64,000 nucleotides of DNA from Hofstenia miamia (Eukaryota; Xenacoelomorpha; Acoela). The translations under genes were made by a program, and so were the position numbers. This document shows, one piece after another, positions 23,481 to 35,093 of the stretch. The notes under the pieces were generated by a model. It worked only from the letters and a program-made list of their open reading frames with translations. It was not told the DNA's origin and did no database searches. Within the stretch, counting starts at the first letter, position 1; every line of letters starts with the position of its first letter. The stretch covers positions 157,968-221,967 of the forward strand of contig SCFE01000070.1 of assembly GCA_004352715.1 (NCBI GenBank), given 5' to 3'.

Positions 23481-24054
23481 TCAGAAGGGTATGACCAAAG
23501 ACACATCTCAAAGTGACCGGTTTTGATCGGTGTAGAGAAATTAAGGGTGTCCGGATCCAGTCTGGTGGTCATTACCGACCGAATTCTATCTCTGTGTTGA
23601 ACAATGTTAGTTTTGAACAATATATTGCAGAGGTTAATAAAATAATCACCCTTGGTCTTCGGAAGATTAATAAAAGTAAACTCTTTGAACTTGCGAAAAG
23701 GAATCCATCAATCTTAATTAATCAAACAGGGCTGCAATCCTACAAATCAAATTACGAATCTAAGGTAAGGTAAATGATTACTTCAAAGAAATAAAGGAAC
23801 CTAGCTAAAAATGAAATTTTCTTAATAAAAGCATTGGGAAAGCAATTAAATATGATAATACGACTGTAAGACATAGAAGAACAAGAAGGATATGGAAAAT
23901 ATTTCAAACAAATTTTGAAAATATGGGTAAATTCAATTTTAAATTCAAAAAAATAGAAACTTTTAATACCAACAACCCAGTATGAGAAGGAACAGTTTCT
24001 TTTCAATTTATAATTATCAGTATGATAGAATGATAGAAAAAATTATGGGAATTT

Positions 24055-24395
24055 AATTGATGGCGAGCCTTTAAAAATATGGCATCCATGGAAATCCAAA
24101 AATGTATTGCTACACATAAAAAATTTATATTTAATTTCAAGAAAATTTTTTAATTCAGTATCATATATCTATCTTACATTTATAATAATTGAATGGATAA
24201 ATAGTCATTGTTTTGAACAAAAATACATTTTGATAAGAAAAAACTTTTAAAGGGTTGAACATTTCATTTGGTGTTTGTAAGGAATAATCGCTATTCCAAT
24301 ATTCATTATTAAAAAAGTTATAAATTTTTTAACATATTCTTCTGATTTTGATCCAAGATCTAGTAGGATAGTTCATTTTTTGCGGTGCTTTTACG
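24055..24395 (+). repeat. Dispersed repeat, first of three copies
   Basis: From GATGGCGAGCCTTTAAAAAT to CATTTTTTGCGG. Other copies are at 33795-34140 and 53975-54300. The third is the segmental paralogue of this one; the second is an independent, more diverged copy. There is no coding capacity. Confidence 0.75.
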
Positions 24396-24409
24396 TTAGC
24401 CTATGGTTT

Positions 24410-24570
24410 GGCTTACAGTTAATGTTAGGAGAGAGTTTAGCTTAGGCTTTGAGTTTTGTTTTGGGTTGGGGTTGCGTTGAGGATAGGTTGGGTTAGGATT
24501 AAGGTTGTGGTTAGATTTAGGTTTGGAGTTAGGACTATGGTTTGCAATATGTTTTGGGGTTAAGGTTATA
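24410..24570 (+). repeat. Degenerate G-rich TTAGG/GGTTAGG-like tract
   Basis: A strongly strand-asymmetric stretch of GGTTAGG, GGGTTGGGGTTG and similar units. It resembles a decayed telomere-like or simple satellite array and is copied at 54295-54450. Confidence 0.55.
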
Positions 24571-24704
24571 ATTATTATGCTGATAAATTAGCAAAACTTA
24601 CATTTTTGCTTATTAGAATAAGTTATTACACTGTGCAATAGAAATACTTTTAACATAACTTTGATAACTTTGTAACCTTTTTGGTGCCATAAATGCATCA
24701 CTAT

Positions 24705-24982
24705 CAGACACTGGAAATAATTTATTGAAATATATTTTGAACCAAAAATAAATTATTTTTATTTTAAGAACAAAAAATAAATAATTGCAATTATTATTAT
24801 TTTTTTTGCAATTATTTTCAAAATTACAGCACACAAGATAAAAACATTATTCAATGATTTTCAAGTTACTCGGCAGTTTCTTTATTGATAACCAAATCCA
24901 GCACTGAGGAATCCCAAAATCGCCTGTTAACCTTCAAGAACTTGACGATTTCCAAATGCATGGGTGTCATGTTTTTGCGATG
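24705..24982 (-). mobile_element. hAT transposon, left end with transposase C-terminus, copy 1
   Basis: Begins CAGACACTGGAAATAA after ATCACTAT (24697-24704), exactly the insertion site used in the second locus (54585-54592). The transposase stop is at 24866-24868, and the C-terminal codons run into the gap. It is orthologous by position to 54593-57152, so it inserted before the locus duplicated. Sequence to the right of the gap is not hAT. Confidence 0.85.
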
Positions 24983-25956
24983 NNNNNNNNNNNNNNNNNN
25001 NNNNNNNNNNNNNNNNNNNNNNNNNNNNNNNNNNNNNNNNNNNNNNNNNNNNNNNNNNNNNNNNNNNNNNNNNNNNNNNNNNNNNNNNNNNNNNNNNNNN
25101 NNNNNNNNNNNNNNNNNNNNNNNNNNNNNNNNNNNNNNNNNNNNNNNNNNNNNNNNNNNNNNNNNNNNNNNNNNNNNNNNNNNNNNNNNNNNNNNNNNNN
25201 NNNNNNNNNNNNNNNNNNNNNNNNNNNNNNNNNNNNNNNNNNNNNNNNNNNNNNNNNNNNNNNNNNNNNNNNNNNNNNNNNNNNNNNNNNNNNNNNNNNN
25301 NNNNNNNNNNNNNNNNNNNNNNNNNNNNNNNNNNNNNNNNNNNNNNNNNNNNNNNNNNNNNNNNNNNNNNNNNNNNNNNNNNNNNNNNNNNNNNNNNNNN
25401 NNNNNNNNNNNNNNNNNNNNNNNNNNNNNNNNNNNNNNNNNNNNNNNNNNNNNNNNNNNNNNNNNNNNNNNNNNNNNNNNNNNNNNNNNNNNNNNNNNNN
25501 NNNNNNNNNNNNNNNNNNNNNNNNNNNNNNNNNNNNNNNNNNNNNNNNNNNNNNNNNNNNNNNNNNNNNNNNNNNNNNNNNNNNNNNNNNNNNNNNNNNN
25601 NNNNNNNNNNNNNNNNNNNNNNNNNNNNNNNNNNNNNNNNNNNNNNNNNNNNNNNNNNNNNNNNNNNNNNNNNNNNNNNNNNNNNNNNNNNNNNNNNNNN
25701 NNNNNNNNNNNNNNNNNNNNNNNNNNNNNNNNNNNNNNNNNNNNNNNNNNNNNNNNNNNNNNNNNNNNNNNNNNNNNNNNNNNNNNNNNNNNNNNNNNNN
25801 NNNNNNNNNNNNNNNNNNNNNNNNNNNNNNNNNNNNNNNNNNNNNNNNNNNNNNNNNNNNNNNNNNNNNNNNNNNNNNNNNNNNNNNNNNNNNNNNNNNN
25901 NNNNNNNNNNNNNNNNNNNNNNNNNNNNNNNNNNNNNNNNNNNNNNNNNNNNNNNN
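24983..25956. other. Gap (974 N)
   Basis: Lies inside the hAT element of copy 1. The equivalent element in copy 2 needs over 2 kb more to finish, so either the true gap is larger than shown or the element is deleted here. Confidence 0.95.
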
Positions 25957-26520
25957 GTTTTTTATATTATATCTAATAAATACTTGGAAAATTTGACGCA
26001 TTTTTTGACGCATATTTGGTTAATTTTTGACGCAATTTTATGCGCATTTAATTCGATTTTTTTACGCATTAAAATCCTAACCTTGGCCATTAGTAATGCA
26101 GTGTAACAGTGTAACTTTTCGATATGCAGATATTTCCAAATTAACAGAATTGGTGATTCCAACATCAATATGAAGATAATCCCTTTGATAAATAATGATG
26201 TTTGGTCAAAATTTACTGCACTGAGTGCTTGATGATACTTCTTAAAAATATAATAAAGATATAGAGGCTCATAAATGATATTGCTCAATTCACTAGGGCA
26301 AAGAAAAAAAAATTCAGCTAATTTGGGACAACTAGTCACAGAACTAGTTAAATGTCAGTTATATCAATGTTGCAGACAGTCAATTTTGAGAGCATTGGAC
26401 GTTATAGTGTTAGCAATGCATATGTACAGTAAATAGTTTTGTAAATATTTTTTAGCAAAATCTCCGCCCAAAAGTGACGTTAAATCGAGTGCACTGTAAT
26501 TTAAAAAATGTGAAAGTTAC
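25957..26520 (-). other. Intron of zinc-finger gene 1, KRAB-proximal part
   Basis: Near 25994-26040 a short motif, TTTTTGACGCA, is repeated three times. From 26085 the sequence aligns with 57690 onwards, and from 26265 with 28886 and 58676 onwards. The 125-codon open frame on the minus strand here has no recognisable domain. Confidence 0.5.
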
Positions 26521-26696
26521 CTTTCTATGTTCATGAAGTCAGGCGGCCGAACTAAAATTCCAGAGTTGAGCATTTCATCGTAATTCTTTTTTAGGTTAGA
26601 ATACTGCAGTTTATCATAAAATCCTAACTTTTGAAATTCGGCCGTTGAAAAATATTTTTGAATATTACGAAAGCAGTCATTGGCATTAGCAGACAT
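26521..26696 (-). CDS. KRAB domain exon 1, copy a (PRDM9/SSX-type KRAB)
   Basis: A 176-base exon: ATG at 26696, 58 codons, then AG followed by the donor GTAACTTT. Residues 9-16 FRNIQKYF, 20-24 EFQKL, 35-42 LKKNYDEM and 50-55 RPPDFM fit the KRAB-related domain of PRDM9 and SSX proteins, including the C-terminal P-x-F-M that classical KRAB-A boxes lack. In vertebrates this domain recruits partners for repression or chromatin marking. The frame closes at the intron (AGG TAA), so it is only 59 codons long. It is on the same strand as, and about 6.3 kb upstream of, the 15-finger exon, and its two spare bases match that exon's phase. Two further copies lie at 29154-29329 and 58944-59119. Confidence 0.75.
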
Positions 26697-27050
26697 TTAG
26701 CAGTGTAGAGGGAAATGACTACGTTTAATCAAATAAGCGCGCGCAATGGTAATGCCAGCCAATCAAAATTAATGATGAATCTCACCCATTATATTTGCAC
26801 TTGCTATGAAAATGTGAATACTAGTAGGCGCTCGATTGCAACACGTTATTATCTCATTGGTTAGACGTGCTTTGCAATTTTACCAAAATGTGACAGATCA
26901 CTCCTCACCAATCGTATAGTCTAACTGTAGCCTTCCCACGTGGCCAACCACTGGTGGCTAATTGGTGGGCCACTGATGGCAAAAATACGATTTATAGCAT
27001 CAGAACAATGTGTCAAATGTAATCAATAGCAAAATTTTTATAGATAAATA
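26697..27050 (-). promoter_or_regulatory. 5' flank of KRAB exon copy a, with an embedded MITE arm
   Basis: Holds CCAAT-like sequence (GCCAATC near 26758). From about 26862 to 26933 it holds one arm of the Harbinger-type MITE family seen complete at 58022-58246. The transcription start is not identifiable by eye. The same flank is present beside the other two KRAB exons. Confidence 0.4.
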
Positions 27051-27800
27051 CAGTACTGGAAATATGTATTCGACCAACTTGCTATTTTGAATAAATAATG
27101 AACATTCATTAGTTAGAGTGTGTCTAAGATTATAACTAAGTGTTACTTTGAGAAGGGAAAATCTGTATATCTAATACCATAAAACATAAAACAACAACTT
27201 GTATTCGGCCATCTGAAAAATAACTAACAAATGAACAAATCCAAAAAATTAAATTCAAAATAGGATACATAAATATATAATTGATGCAATTCAGGCACTT
27301 AGCAACAAAATTCTCTCTTCTAATATTTTGTAGGGTGTCCCTTTGAGCAAATAACAGCTTCAAGGCGATTAGGGATTGAAGCCAAAAGTCTTTCAATAAA
27401 ACTTTTGGGAATTGCATTGAATTCTTTCTTTATTGCGCTCCACTGCTTGTACTGCAGTGTAGAGTATGCTGTCCAATACGATATTTGACCTCTTTCCACA
27501 TATTTTGGATAATATTAAGGTCTGGAGATTGACCAGGCCACTCAGCAAAGGATAGCAACAGCATTATTGTGGAAGAAATTTTTCATTTCTTTTGATGTAT
27601 GACATTGCGGAGCACCATCCTGCTGATATATTGAATCACTTGTAAGGAGTTGCAAGAGTTCCTTCTCTAGAATCCGAGCATATTGAGAGCTTCGGAGAGT
27701 ACATGTGATGCGGACAATTTTGCGCCTCATATGTAGAAATTGAAGCACAGATATTCTAGTAGAAATTCCTAATTTTTTCGCAAGATGTCTCCCTGAATAG
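27051..27800 (-). mobile_element. Tc1/mariner-type transposon, truncated copy a
   Basis: Left terminal repeat CAGTACTGGAAATATG at 27051 after a TA. The minus-strand transposase fragments include the catalytic Asp context IYQQDGAPQCH with HTSKEMKNFFHNN (27542-27748) and the C-terminal part (27136-27417). This copy keeps a segment encoding GQSPDLN next to MWKE that copies b and c have lost, but it breaks off from the others near 27725. Confidence 0.75.
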
Positions 27801-28021
27801 TGGAATTTTCTAAGGGCAAAAACAACAAATTTCCAAATTATACAGTCAAAAATAAAAAACTCAAAAAGTCATACTAAATTTTTGAAAGATCTTTTTATTG
27901 TCTATCTGAATCTGTTTTTAGAATTCTTTAATGTGTTTTCAATTTTTTTACACAAAGCATTTTATATTAGAATTTGAAAACAATGATTTGAGAGAAAATT
28001 TTTTTAAATTGATGTTTGCTC
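27801..28021. other. AT-rich sequence before the gap
   Basis: No gene, no recognised repeat. Ends at the N run 28022. Confidence 0.5.
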
Positions 28022-28388
28022 NNNNNNNNNNNNNNNNNNNNNNNNNNNNNNNNNNNNNNNNNNNNNNNNNNNNNNNNNNNNNNNNNNNNNNNNNNNNNNN
28101 NNNNNNNNNNNNNNNNNNNNNNNNNNNNNNNNNNNNNNNNNNNNNNNNNNNNNNNNNNNNNNNNNNNNNNNNNNNNNNNNNNNNNNNNNNNNNNNNNNNN
28201 NNNNNNNNNNNNNNNNNNNNNNNNNNNNNNNNNNNNNNNNNNNNNNNNNNNNNNNNNNNNNNNNNNNNNNNNNNNNNNNNNNNNNNNNNNNNNNNNNNNN
28301 NNNNNNNNNNNNNNNNNNNNNNNNNNNNNNNNNNNNNNNNNNNNNNNNNNNNNNNNNNNNNNNNNNNNNNNNNNNNNNNNNNNNNNNN
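28022..28388. other. Gap (367 N)
   Basis: Lies inside the second hAT-like element (left part missing). By comparison with 57744-58667, about 435 bases of the element would be needed on this side. Confidence 0.95.
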
Positions 28389-28877
28389 GGTTAGACATGC
28401 AATTCTTTCAAATGTGATAGATCACTTTTAAAACAATCACTAGTCCAACCGTGGCCTTAGGCATTTCACATACCTAGGATGCGTTGAATGTCGCCTAATT
28501 CTATATATAAGGATCCTCGATTTTATCACGCCAACTTCTAATCAGGTTGAGAGACTGTTCAGCAAAGCTGGTTATGCTCTATCTGATTACCAAATCGTCT
28601 ATTACCCCTCAACCTAGAGATCCAAATTTCTTTACCCTAACAAGCACATGCGGAGTAAAATGACTTCAGGAAATAATCTCAAATAACAATAATAGTTGAT
28701 ATTTTCAATTTTGAATATCTTTCAATTGATACATTGTATTTTGAATATTTTTATTCAGAAGTAGATTAATCGACGATTAATCGCGATTATTAGTCTTCTG
28801 GCAGCAGCGATTACGATTAATCTATCGCCAATTTTTTTTTCATACGATTAATCGCGATTAAAATCTAACGATCCCTG
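28389..28877 (+). mobile_element. hAT-like element 2, right part
   Basis: Matches 58180-58667 almost exactly. It contains one arm of the nested MITE, then a plus-strand remnant of the hAT dimerisation domain (SNQVERLFSKAGYALSDY), then clustered CGATTAATCG motifs. It ends in GATCCCTG followed by ATTCCAAT (28878-28885), the same target site as in the second locus. Confidence 0.85.
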
Positions 28878-29153
28878 ATTCCAATAAAGATATAGAGGCA
28901 CATAAATGATATTGCTCAATTCACTAGGGCAAAGAAAAAAAAATTCAGCCAATTTGGGACAACTAGTCACAGAGAACTAGTTAAATGTCAGTTATATCAA
29001 TGTTGCAGACAGTCAATTTTGAGAGCCTTGGACGTTATAGTGTTAGCAATGCATATGTACAGTAAATAGTTTTGTAAATATTTTTTAGCAAAATCTCCGC
29101 CCAAAAGTGACGTTAAATCGAGTGCACTGTAATTTAAAAAATGTGAAAGTTAC

Positions 29154-29329
29154 CTTTCTATGTTCATGAAGTCAGGCGGCCGAACTAAAATTCCAGAGTT
29201 GAGCATTTCATCGTAATTCTTTTTTAGGTTAGAATACTGCAGTTTATCATAAAATCCTAACTTCTGAAATTCTGCCGTTGAAAAATATTTTTGAATATTA
29301 CGAAAGCAGTCATTGGCATTAGCAGACAT
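29154..29329 (-). CDS. KRAB domain exon 1, copy b
   Basis: Same 176-base structure as 26521-26696, with ATG at 29329 and donor GTAACTTT after AG. It differs from copy a only at synonymous sites (GCC/GCA Ala and CAA/CAG Gln). It lies about 9 kb upstream of the 15-finger exon on the same strand. It could be an alternative first exon of the same gene, the first exon of a lost paralogue, or a haplotype duplicate introduced at the gap 28022-28388. The hAT-like element beside it, absent beside copy a, shows the two are different haplotypes or true copies. Confidence 0.7.
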
Positions 29330-29684
29330 TTAGCAGTGTAGAGGGAAATGACTACGTTTAATCAAATAAGCGCGCGCAATGGTAATGCCAGCCAATCAAA
29401 ATTAATGATGAATCTCACCCATTATATTTGCACTTGCTATGAAAATGTGAATACTAGTAGGCGCTCGATTGCAACACGTTATTATCTCATTGGTTAGACG
29501 TGCTTTGCAATTTTACCAAAATGTGACAGATCACTCCTCACCAATCGTATAGTCTAACTGTAGCCTTCCCACGTGGCCAACCACTGGTGGCTAATTAGTG
29601 GGCCACTGATGGCAAAAATACGATTTTATAGCATCAGAACAATGTGTGAAATGTAACCAATAGAAAAGTTTTTATTGATAAATA

Positions 29685-31214
29685 CAGTACTGGAAATATG
29701 TATTCGACCAACTTGCTATTTTGAATAAATAATGAACATACATTAGGTAGAGTGTGCATGAGATTATAACTAAGTGTTACTTTGAGAAGGGAAAACCTGT
29801 GTCTAATACCATAAAACAGAATTACAATGGCTATTAATTTTTAATAAAAATTAGAAAATTTGTATTCGGCCATCTGAAAAAAAAACTAACAAATGAACAA
29901 ATCCAAAAAAGTAAATTCAAAATAAGATACATAAATTAATAATTGACGCAATATAAGCAATTAGCAACAAAATTCTCTCTTCTAATATTTTGTAGGGTGT
30001 CACTTAATAACAGCTTCAAGGAATCAGGGGTTGAAGCAAAAAGTCTTTCAATAAAACTGTTGGGAATTCCATACAATTCTTTCTTTATTGCGCTCCACAG
30101 CTCGTCTTCAGTGTGAAAAGTATTCTGTCCAATCCGAAATCTAATCTCTTTCCACATATTTTCGATAAAGTTAAGTTATTATGGAAGAAGTTTTTCATTT
30201 CTTTTGTATAACATTGCGGAGCACCATCCTGCTGATATATTGAATCACTTGTAAGGAGTTGCAAGAGTTCCTTCTCTAGAATCCGAGCATATTGAGAGCT
30301 TCGGAGAGTACCAGTGATGTGGACAATCTTGCGCCCCATACCATCACAGACTTCCCACCATACTTTATGGTCCCCGTGTAAATTGAGCCAATAATCGGAA
30401 CTTCCGCGCAGTTGGTCTCTATCAACTTTACCAAGATTCTTTTTGATGAGTATATCTCAAACCTTGACTGATCTGAAACTATGATATTAGACCAATGTTC
30501 AGATGAATTTTCTCTCATTATATTGGCTCAACTCAGCCGGAGTAATCTTTGCTTTGAGGTTAAGAATGGCTTTGTGGGTGCCACAAAAGTCCCAATTGAA
30601 TACTTCTTCAGGATGTTTTGCATAGTTCTTGCCGTCTCGCTGTGACCGTCAAACCATTCCTTGCGAAGTTTTTTTGGGGTCTTTCTGCCATTCCGCTTTG
30701 AAAAGCACACAACAGCTGACTGGGAAGCTTTGGAGGTCTTCCGGTCTTTGGGGCAATGATGTTTTCAGAAGTGAAACATCTGATTATAACCCGACAGTAC
30801 TTCGAGGTTGCCCTACAAGTTGAGATATATTACGTTGACTCATCCCTTCCAAATTTTTGGAGATAATCAACTCGCGGATGGCAATAGGTACGTAACCAGG
30901 CATCATATATGGCGAAGAAAGACTGTTATTAGGTATTTCCAAAATAAATAACCTAAAAATAGCTCAATCAAGGAAATTATTTACAAATGCTCTGATTTCG
31001 TCTGAAGCGGCTAAGAAAAAATTAGATAATCCCAAGCATTGTAGGATTTCTCCTTGAGATTTAAAGTAAACAGTGATAATTATTTCTCAACATTGATGAA
31101 TTCTTCTTTCTGCAACACCAAATCTAATTAGAAATTACCTGACATTCTTGGAGTCAATTTCTTGGAAATATTTATGACAAATCATGGATAGCCAAATTGT
31201 TTTTTCCAATACTT
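29685..31214 (-). mobile_element. Tc1-type transposon, copy b, inactive
   Basis: Bounded by TA-CAGTACTGGAAA at 29683 and CCAATACTTTA ending at 31216. Minus-strand pieces in several frames give the HTH start (MMPGYVPIAIRELIISK), the first catalytic region (NIIVSDQSRFEI), GGKSVMVWG, the second Asp (IYQQDGAPQC) and the C-terminus (ELWSAIKKELYGIPNSFIE). Deletions and frameshifts break the 340-residue transposase. Confidence 0.85.
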
Positions 31215-31216
31215 TA

Positions 31217-32660
31217 GTTTAAATATTGCAGTTTATATTAATTGATTTTTTGTGGTATTGGAAAATAGAAGGAATTTATTTATAAACAAGCATACTAAAA
31301 ATGCCCAATATAAATTTAATTTTGAATTTTGAAAGAAATTGCAATTTTTAAACATTATTTTTTTCCAATAATTAAAAATAATTTTTACCCAATTTTAAAT
31401 ACTCATATAGACAATAATTTTAAGGTCCGGGAATAATCATGATTAAATTATTTTGAGATGTCATTCTGCACACACACATTAAAATTTTTGCAAGCAGAAT
31501 ATTGCAAAAAAGCTCCTCACAATGAATTTGATATATTTATGAGGTCTAAGAAGCATAATAATGAATAATATTTTACTTACAAGCATTAGCTCATCTATTA
31601 TTATGATTAAAACTAAATAAGATGTCCTTAGTGGTCCACTGGTGGAAACCAGTGGGCGCACTTGCCACTCATTCCCCAATAGTGAATCACTGGTAGTTGC
31701 TACAATGTAGGGTAAGTTCACAAATAAAGCTTGTACTATATTTGCTTGTATTTTAAGCACATGTTGTACGATAGTGGTATTCACACAGAAAGCGGCCTAT
31801 AGATTTCTAGCAATGTATTAACATGAAAGTGTTCATAAAGAGCGTGAGTGTGTAGAGGCTATAAACTAAAAACAATGATACAAAATTAATTTGTGTTGTA
31901 ATCAGCTTTGAAAAATTTGATACGTAATTATTTATTACTCAAATACTAAGTAAACAAATCTCACGTTAAAAAATTTCTATAATGGATTTTCATGCGGCGT
32001 GCTATTCGTTTATTAACCAATACAATTTTAATAATAATAAATTTCTTCAAATATGGAAAAACAGTTTCTTAGTATAGTTATTTGAAATAAACTGATTTAA
32101 GCAAGATTTTAAAATACTTACTTTTTTAAAGCTTATAGTTCAAAAACTATTAAAGCTATACTAACTTTGAATGCATCACATGAAAGACTGAAAATGGCCT
32201 CTTTTTCTTTTTCGCTCTAAATCCACGCGCTGGCCTTGTCCTATTGGTCTCGCGGTCTCTAACTTTGCTCACTGTATGCCTCTATAGGCTTGGAATATAT
32301 TTGCACACATCAAGCGAAATATTAAGGTTCTTTGTTGCCTCCATGGGCTCAAAACCTTTTAAATACTTTAACACTAGGTATGGAGAGAATTTAAATTTTT
32401 TCAAAATTCGAAATTTTCAAAGTAAACTTGTTAATCTATTCAACAAACTTAGCCACAGCAAATTTTCAACATTGCATTAAACTGTGTTCATTAATAGACA
32501 TATTCATGCCTCAAGATTTTCAAATTTTTTAATAGGCTATAAGAAAATTCTTTTTAAATTTGGAAAAACAGTTTCTCCTTAAAAAGACTCCAGGCTGTTT
32601 AATGTCATAACGATTTATGTGGAATTGCTCGACGGGGTACATTAATATTATTTAACATAT
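31217..32660 (-). repeat. Dispersed repeat R1, minus orientation
   Basis: Reverse complement of 61236-62466 and of 63050-64000. Landmarks are AATCCACGCGCTGGCCTTG (near 32220) and GTGGTCCACTGGTGGAAACC (near 31630). No transposase is seen; it could be a large non-autonomous DNA element. Open frame 31479-31784 is not conserved as a frame in the other copies. Confidence 0.75.
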
Positions 32661-34140
32661 TTACAGTGTATTTAGACTTTATTTACTTAACATAATTTCT
32701 CAAAATTTTCTCTATATTTGCAAAAAAATTTGCAAGAATCATTTATATAATTACAAAGTTAATTTATACTTTCTTTTATCAATAAGTAAAAAAATAAATT
32801 ATCTTTCAATTTTATATTTGTTTTCTATAGATGCATGTATAAAAATGTTTCAATTAAATGTTTGCTCGGTATTAAAGAAATTACTGCATAATTAATAAAG
32901 TTATGTTAGTTAATCAACCATTGTTATAGTTATCAGATGTTATCTTATTGCACTCTCTAGACATTGACAACATTAGGCAAACATGAACCCGAACCCGACC
33001 CTATCGGAATATGTACTACCCGAAGCCGTCCCGAAAATTTAACACTAGAACCAGACTCGAAATGTTGATTTTGATTTGACGTTGTGGATCCCTGTGCAAT
33101 TAAATTATCATTGTCATGAATCATTGTCTGATAAGAGAAACAGCATCTCATTGGTATTACTAGTGACATCTGATTTACTTTTAATCATTAATAATATATG
33201 AGCCAATGCTTGAAGTAAAATATTATTCACTATTATATTTCTTAGATCTCATAAATATATAAAAACTTTTTTGCAATTTTCTGTTTGCAAAAATTAAAAG
33301 ATATATGTGCAGAATGAAATTTTAAAATAATTTATTCATGATTATTATTTTCTATAAAAGTGCTTAAAATTGGGTAAACATTATTTATAATTATTGAAAA
33401 AAATAATGTTTAAGAATTGCAATTTCTTCCGAAATTGTACATTAAATTTTAATTGCGCATTTTTGTATGCTTGTTGTTATATTTTATAATAAAAAAATTC
33501 TTTCTATTTTCCATTACCAAATTAAAATTATTATGAATGCTAAGCTTGCTAGTATTTCCTTCAACCCTTTGTTGGACTGTTGTTTAAACTACATGGATTT
33601 ATCAATAAAAAAGTTTGCTATTGTTATATTTTAGAAATAGTTCTAATGCCAAAATCCTACCTTTGCCATGAGTGTCCCATCAATTTGCCACTGGTGCACA
33701 GGTAGCCAAATCACACCTGGTAGCCGACAGTTTCTGCCACTGGTAGTCCACCAGTGGATGACTACGAGGGACATGGTGTTAGAAAAAAACTATGGTAATT
33801 TTTGATGGCGAGTTTAAAAATACGGCAACAATGGAAATCCAAAAATTTATTGTTACGCAAAAAATTTATATTAATTTCAAGAAAATTTTTAAATTCGGTA
33901 TCATAACTTACATTTATAATAATTGAATGGATAAAAAGTCATTCGACAAACTGTTTTGATCAAAAATACATTTTGATAAGACAATAACTTTTAAAGGGTT
34001 GAACATTTCATTTGGTGTTTGTGAGGAATAAGTTCTATTCCAATATTCATTATTAAATAAGTTATACATTTTTTAACATATTCTTCTGATTTTGATCCAA
34101 AACCTAGTTGGATAGTGCATTTCTTGCGGTACTTTTATTA
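32661..34140. other. Repeat-rich intergenic region
   Basis: 33240-33540 is a diverged copy of part of R1. 33660-33780 holds several CCACTGGT/ACCAGTGG half-palindromes like those in R1. 33795-34140 is the dispersed repeat also at 24055-24395. A short CCCGAACCCGACCC run lies near 32986. The 70-codon frame 32957-33169 has no recognisable domain. Confidence 0.5.
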
Positions 34141-35041
34141 AGATTAATATATAAAAATGAACAATAATGTAATTGTGATAAACAAAATGCATAAAATAGT
34201 TGAATGTGAAACAAAGTTCCGAAATTTCTATCTAACGCCAGAGATCAGTTTTTAGGAAAAATTACGAAATTTTAAATCTTTGTGAATATTCAACACCTAA
34301 ATATGCAACATGTACACTTTGTTTTATCTGAACGCTGTTAACAATTTATTTGGTCTTGTTTGTAATTTCTTTTATAGAATTAGGGGGGGTTAACCAATTG
34401 CGCTTTTTCAGTATTGAATAAAAAAACCGGTAAAACCTTAATGCATAACAAGCAAATATTTTGGTTTTCAAACAACCGGTGGTTAGGCCTCCTAGCCCTT
34501 CCTCTAAATTTGACGCCAATAGTTTGAAGTGATATAACATTATTAATAAATACTGATTTAGAGTAACTTATAGAAAAATTGATGAGTGAAGAAAACCTTT
34601 GAATTTATGTTATGAAAGAATTTAACTAAACTCAAACTGGCAGTAAATTCATGGTCACTGACTTCACACTAAATCCGCTCATCCATCAACGATGTTGCTT
34701 CGTTTCTAACTTCTATAAAATTTCATTATGCTTAAAATTAAAAATCACATTGAAATCAACTGCTTAAATTTATTTCGTACTTCGTAAAAAACAAAGAAAA
34801 CACCATCAAACTAGATATAGCAGTTGAAATTCTCACGAACAATCTGTTGCAATGCAACTTGGTAAAAAGTAGTTTGTAGAAAGGCAAGTTTGTGAAATTT
34901 AAAGAAACACTGGTACTAGGTGCACTAGCAAATCGTAAACAGCGCCTTTTGGTAGCAGGTTATAGAAGACATGAGTTAGTATAAGCTACAAAGTTTTCAC
35001 ATTGAATTATTTAATTTGCAATTCTAACGGATGTTCTAAAA
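34141..35041. other. Upstream region of the M13 gene
   Basis: AT-rich, no recognised repeat or gene. It would contain the promoter if the exon at 35042 is the first coding exon. Confidence 0.4.
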
Positions 35042-35093
35042 ATGATAGCTGAGACTGATGTTGATGCCGACGAAATATTGGAACGAGAGAATG
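35042..35093 (+). CDS. Candidate first coding exon of the M13 gene
   Basis: ATG followed by 16 more codons (MIAETDVDADEILEREN) plus one base, then a consensus donor GTAAGC at 35094. The phase (one spare base) fits the acceptor at 37107, which needs one base, giving GAA (Glu). The acidic tail would be the cytoplasmic N-terminus of a type II membrane protein. The main exon has no in-frame ATG, so an upstream start exon is required, and this is the best candidate. Confidence 0.55.

Noticed and set aside
24613-24834. 73-codon minus-strand frame repeated at 54501-54722
   Set aside because: Repeated only because the intron is duplicated; it spans the hAT end and AT-rich low-complexity sequence.
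32957-33169. 70-codon minus-strand frame with Ser/Gly repeats
   Set aside because: Derives from a short CCCGAACCCGACCC-like run; no domain, no splice or start context.
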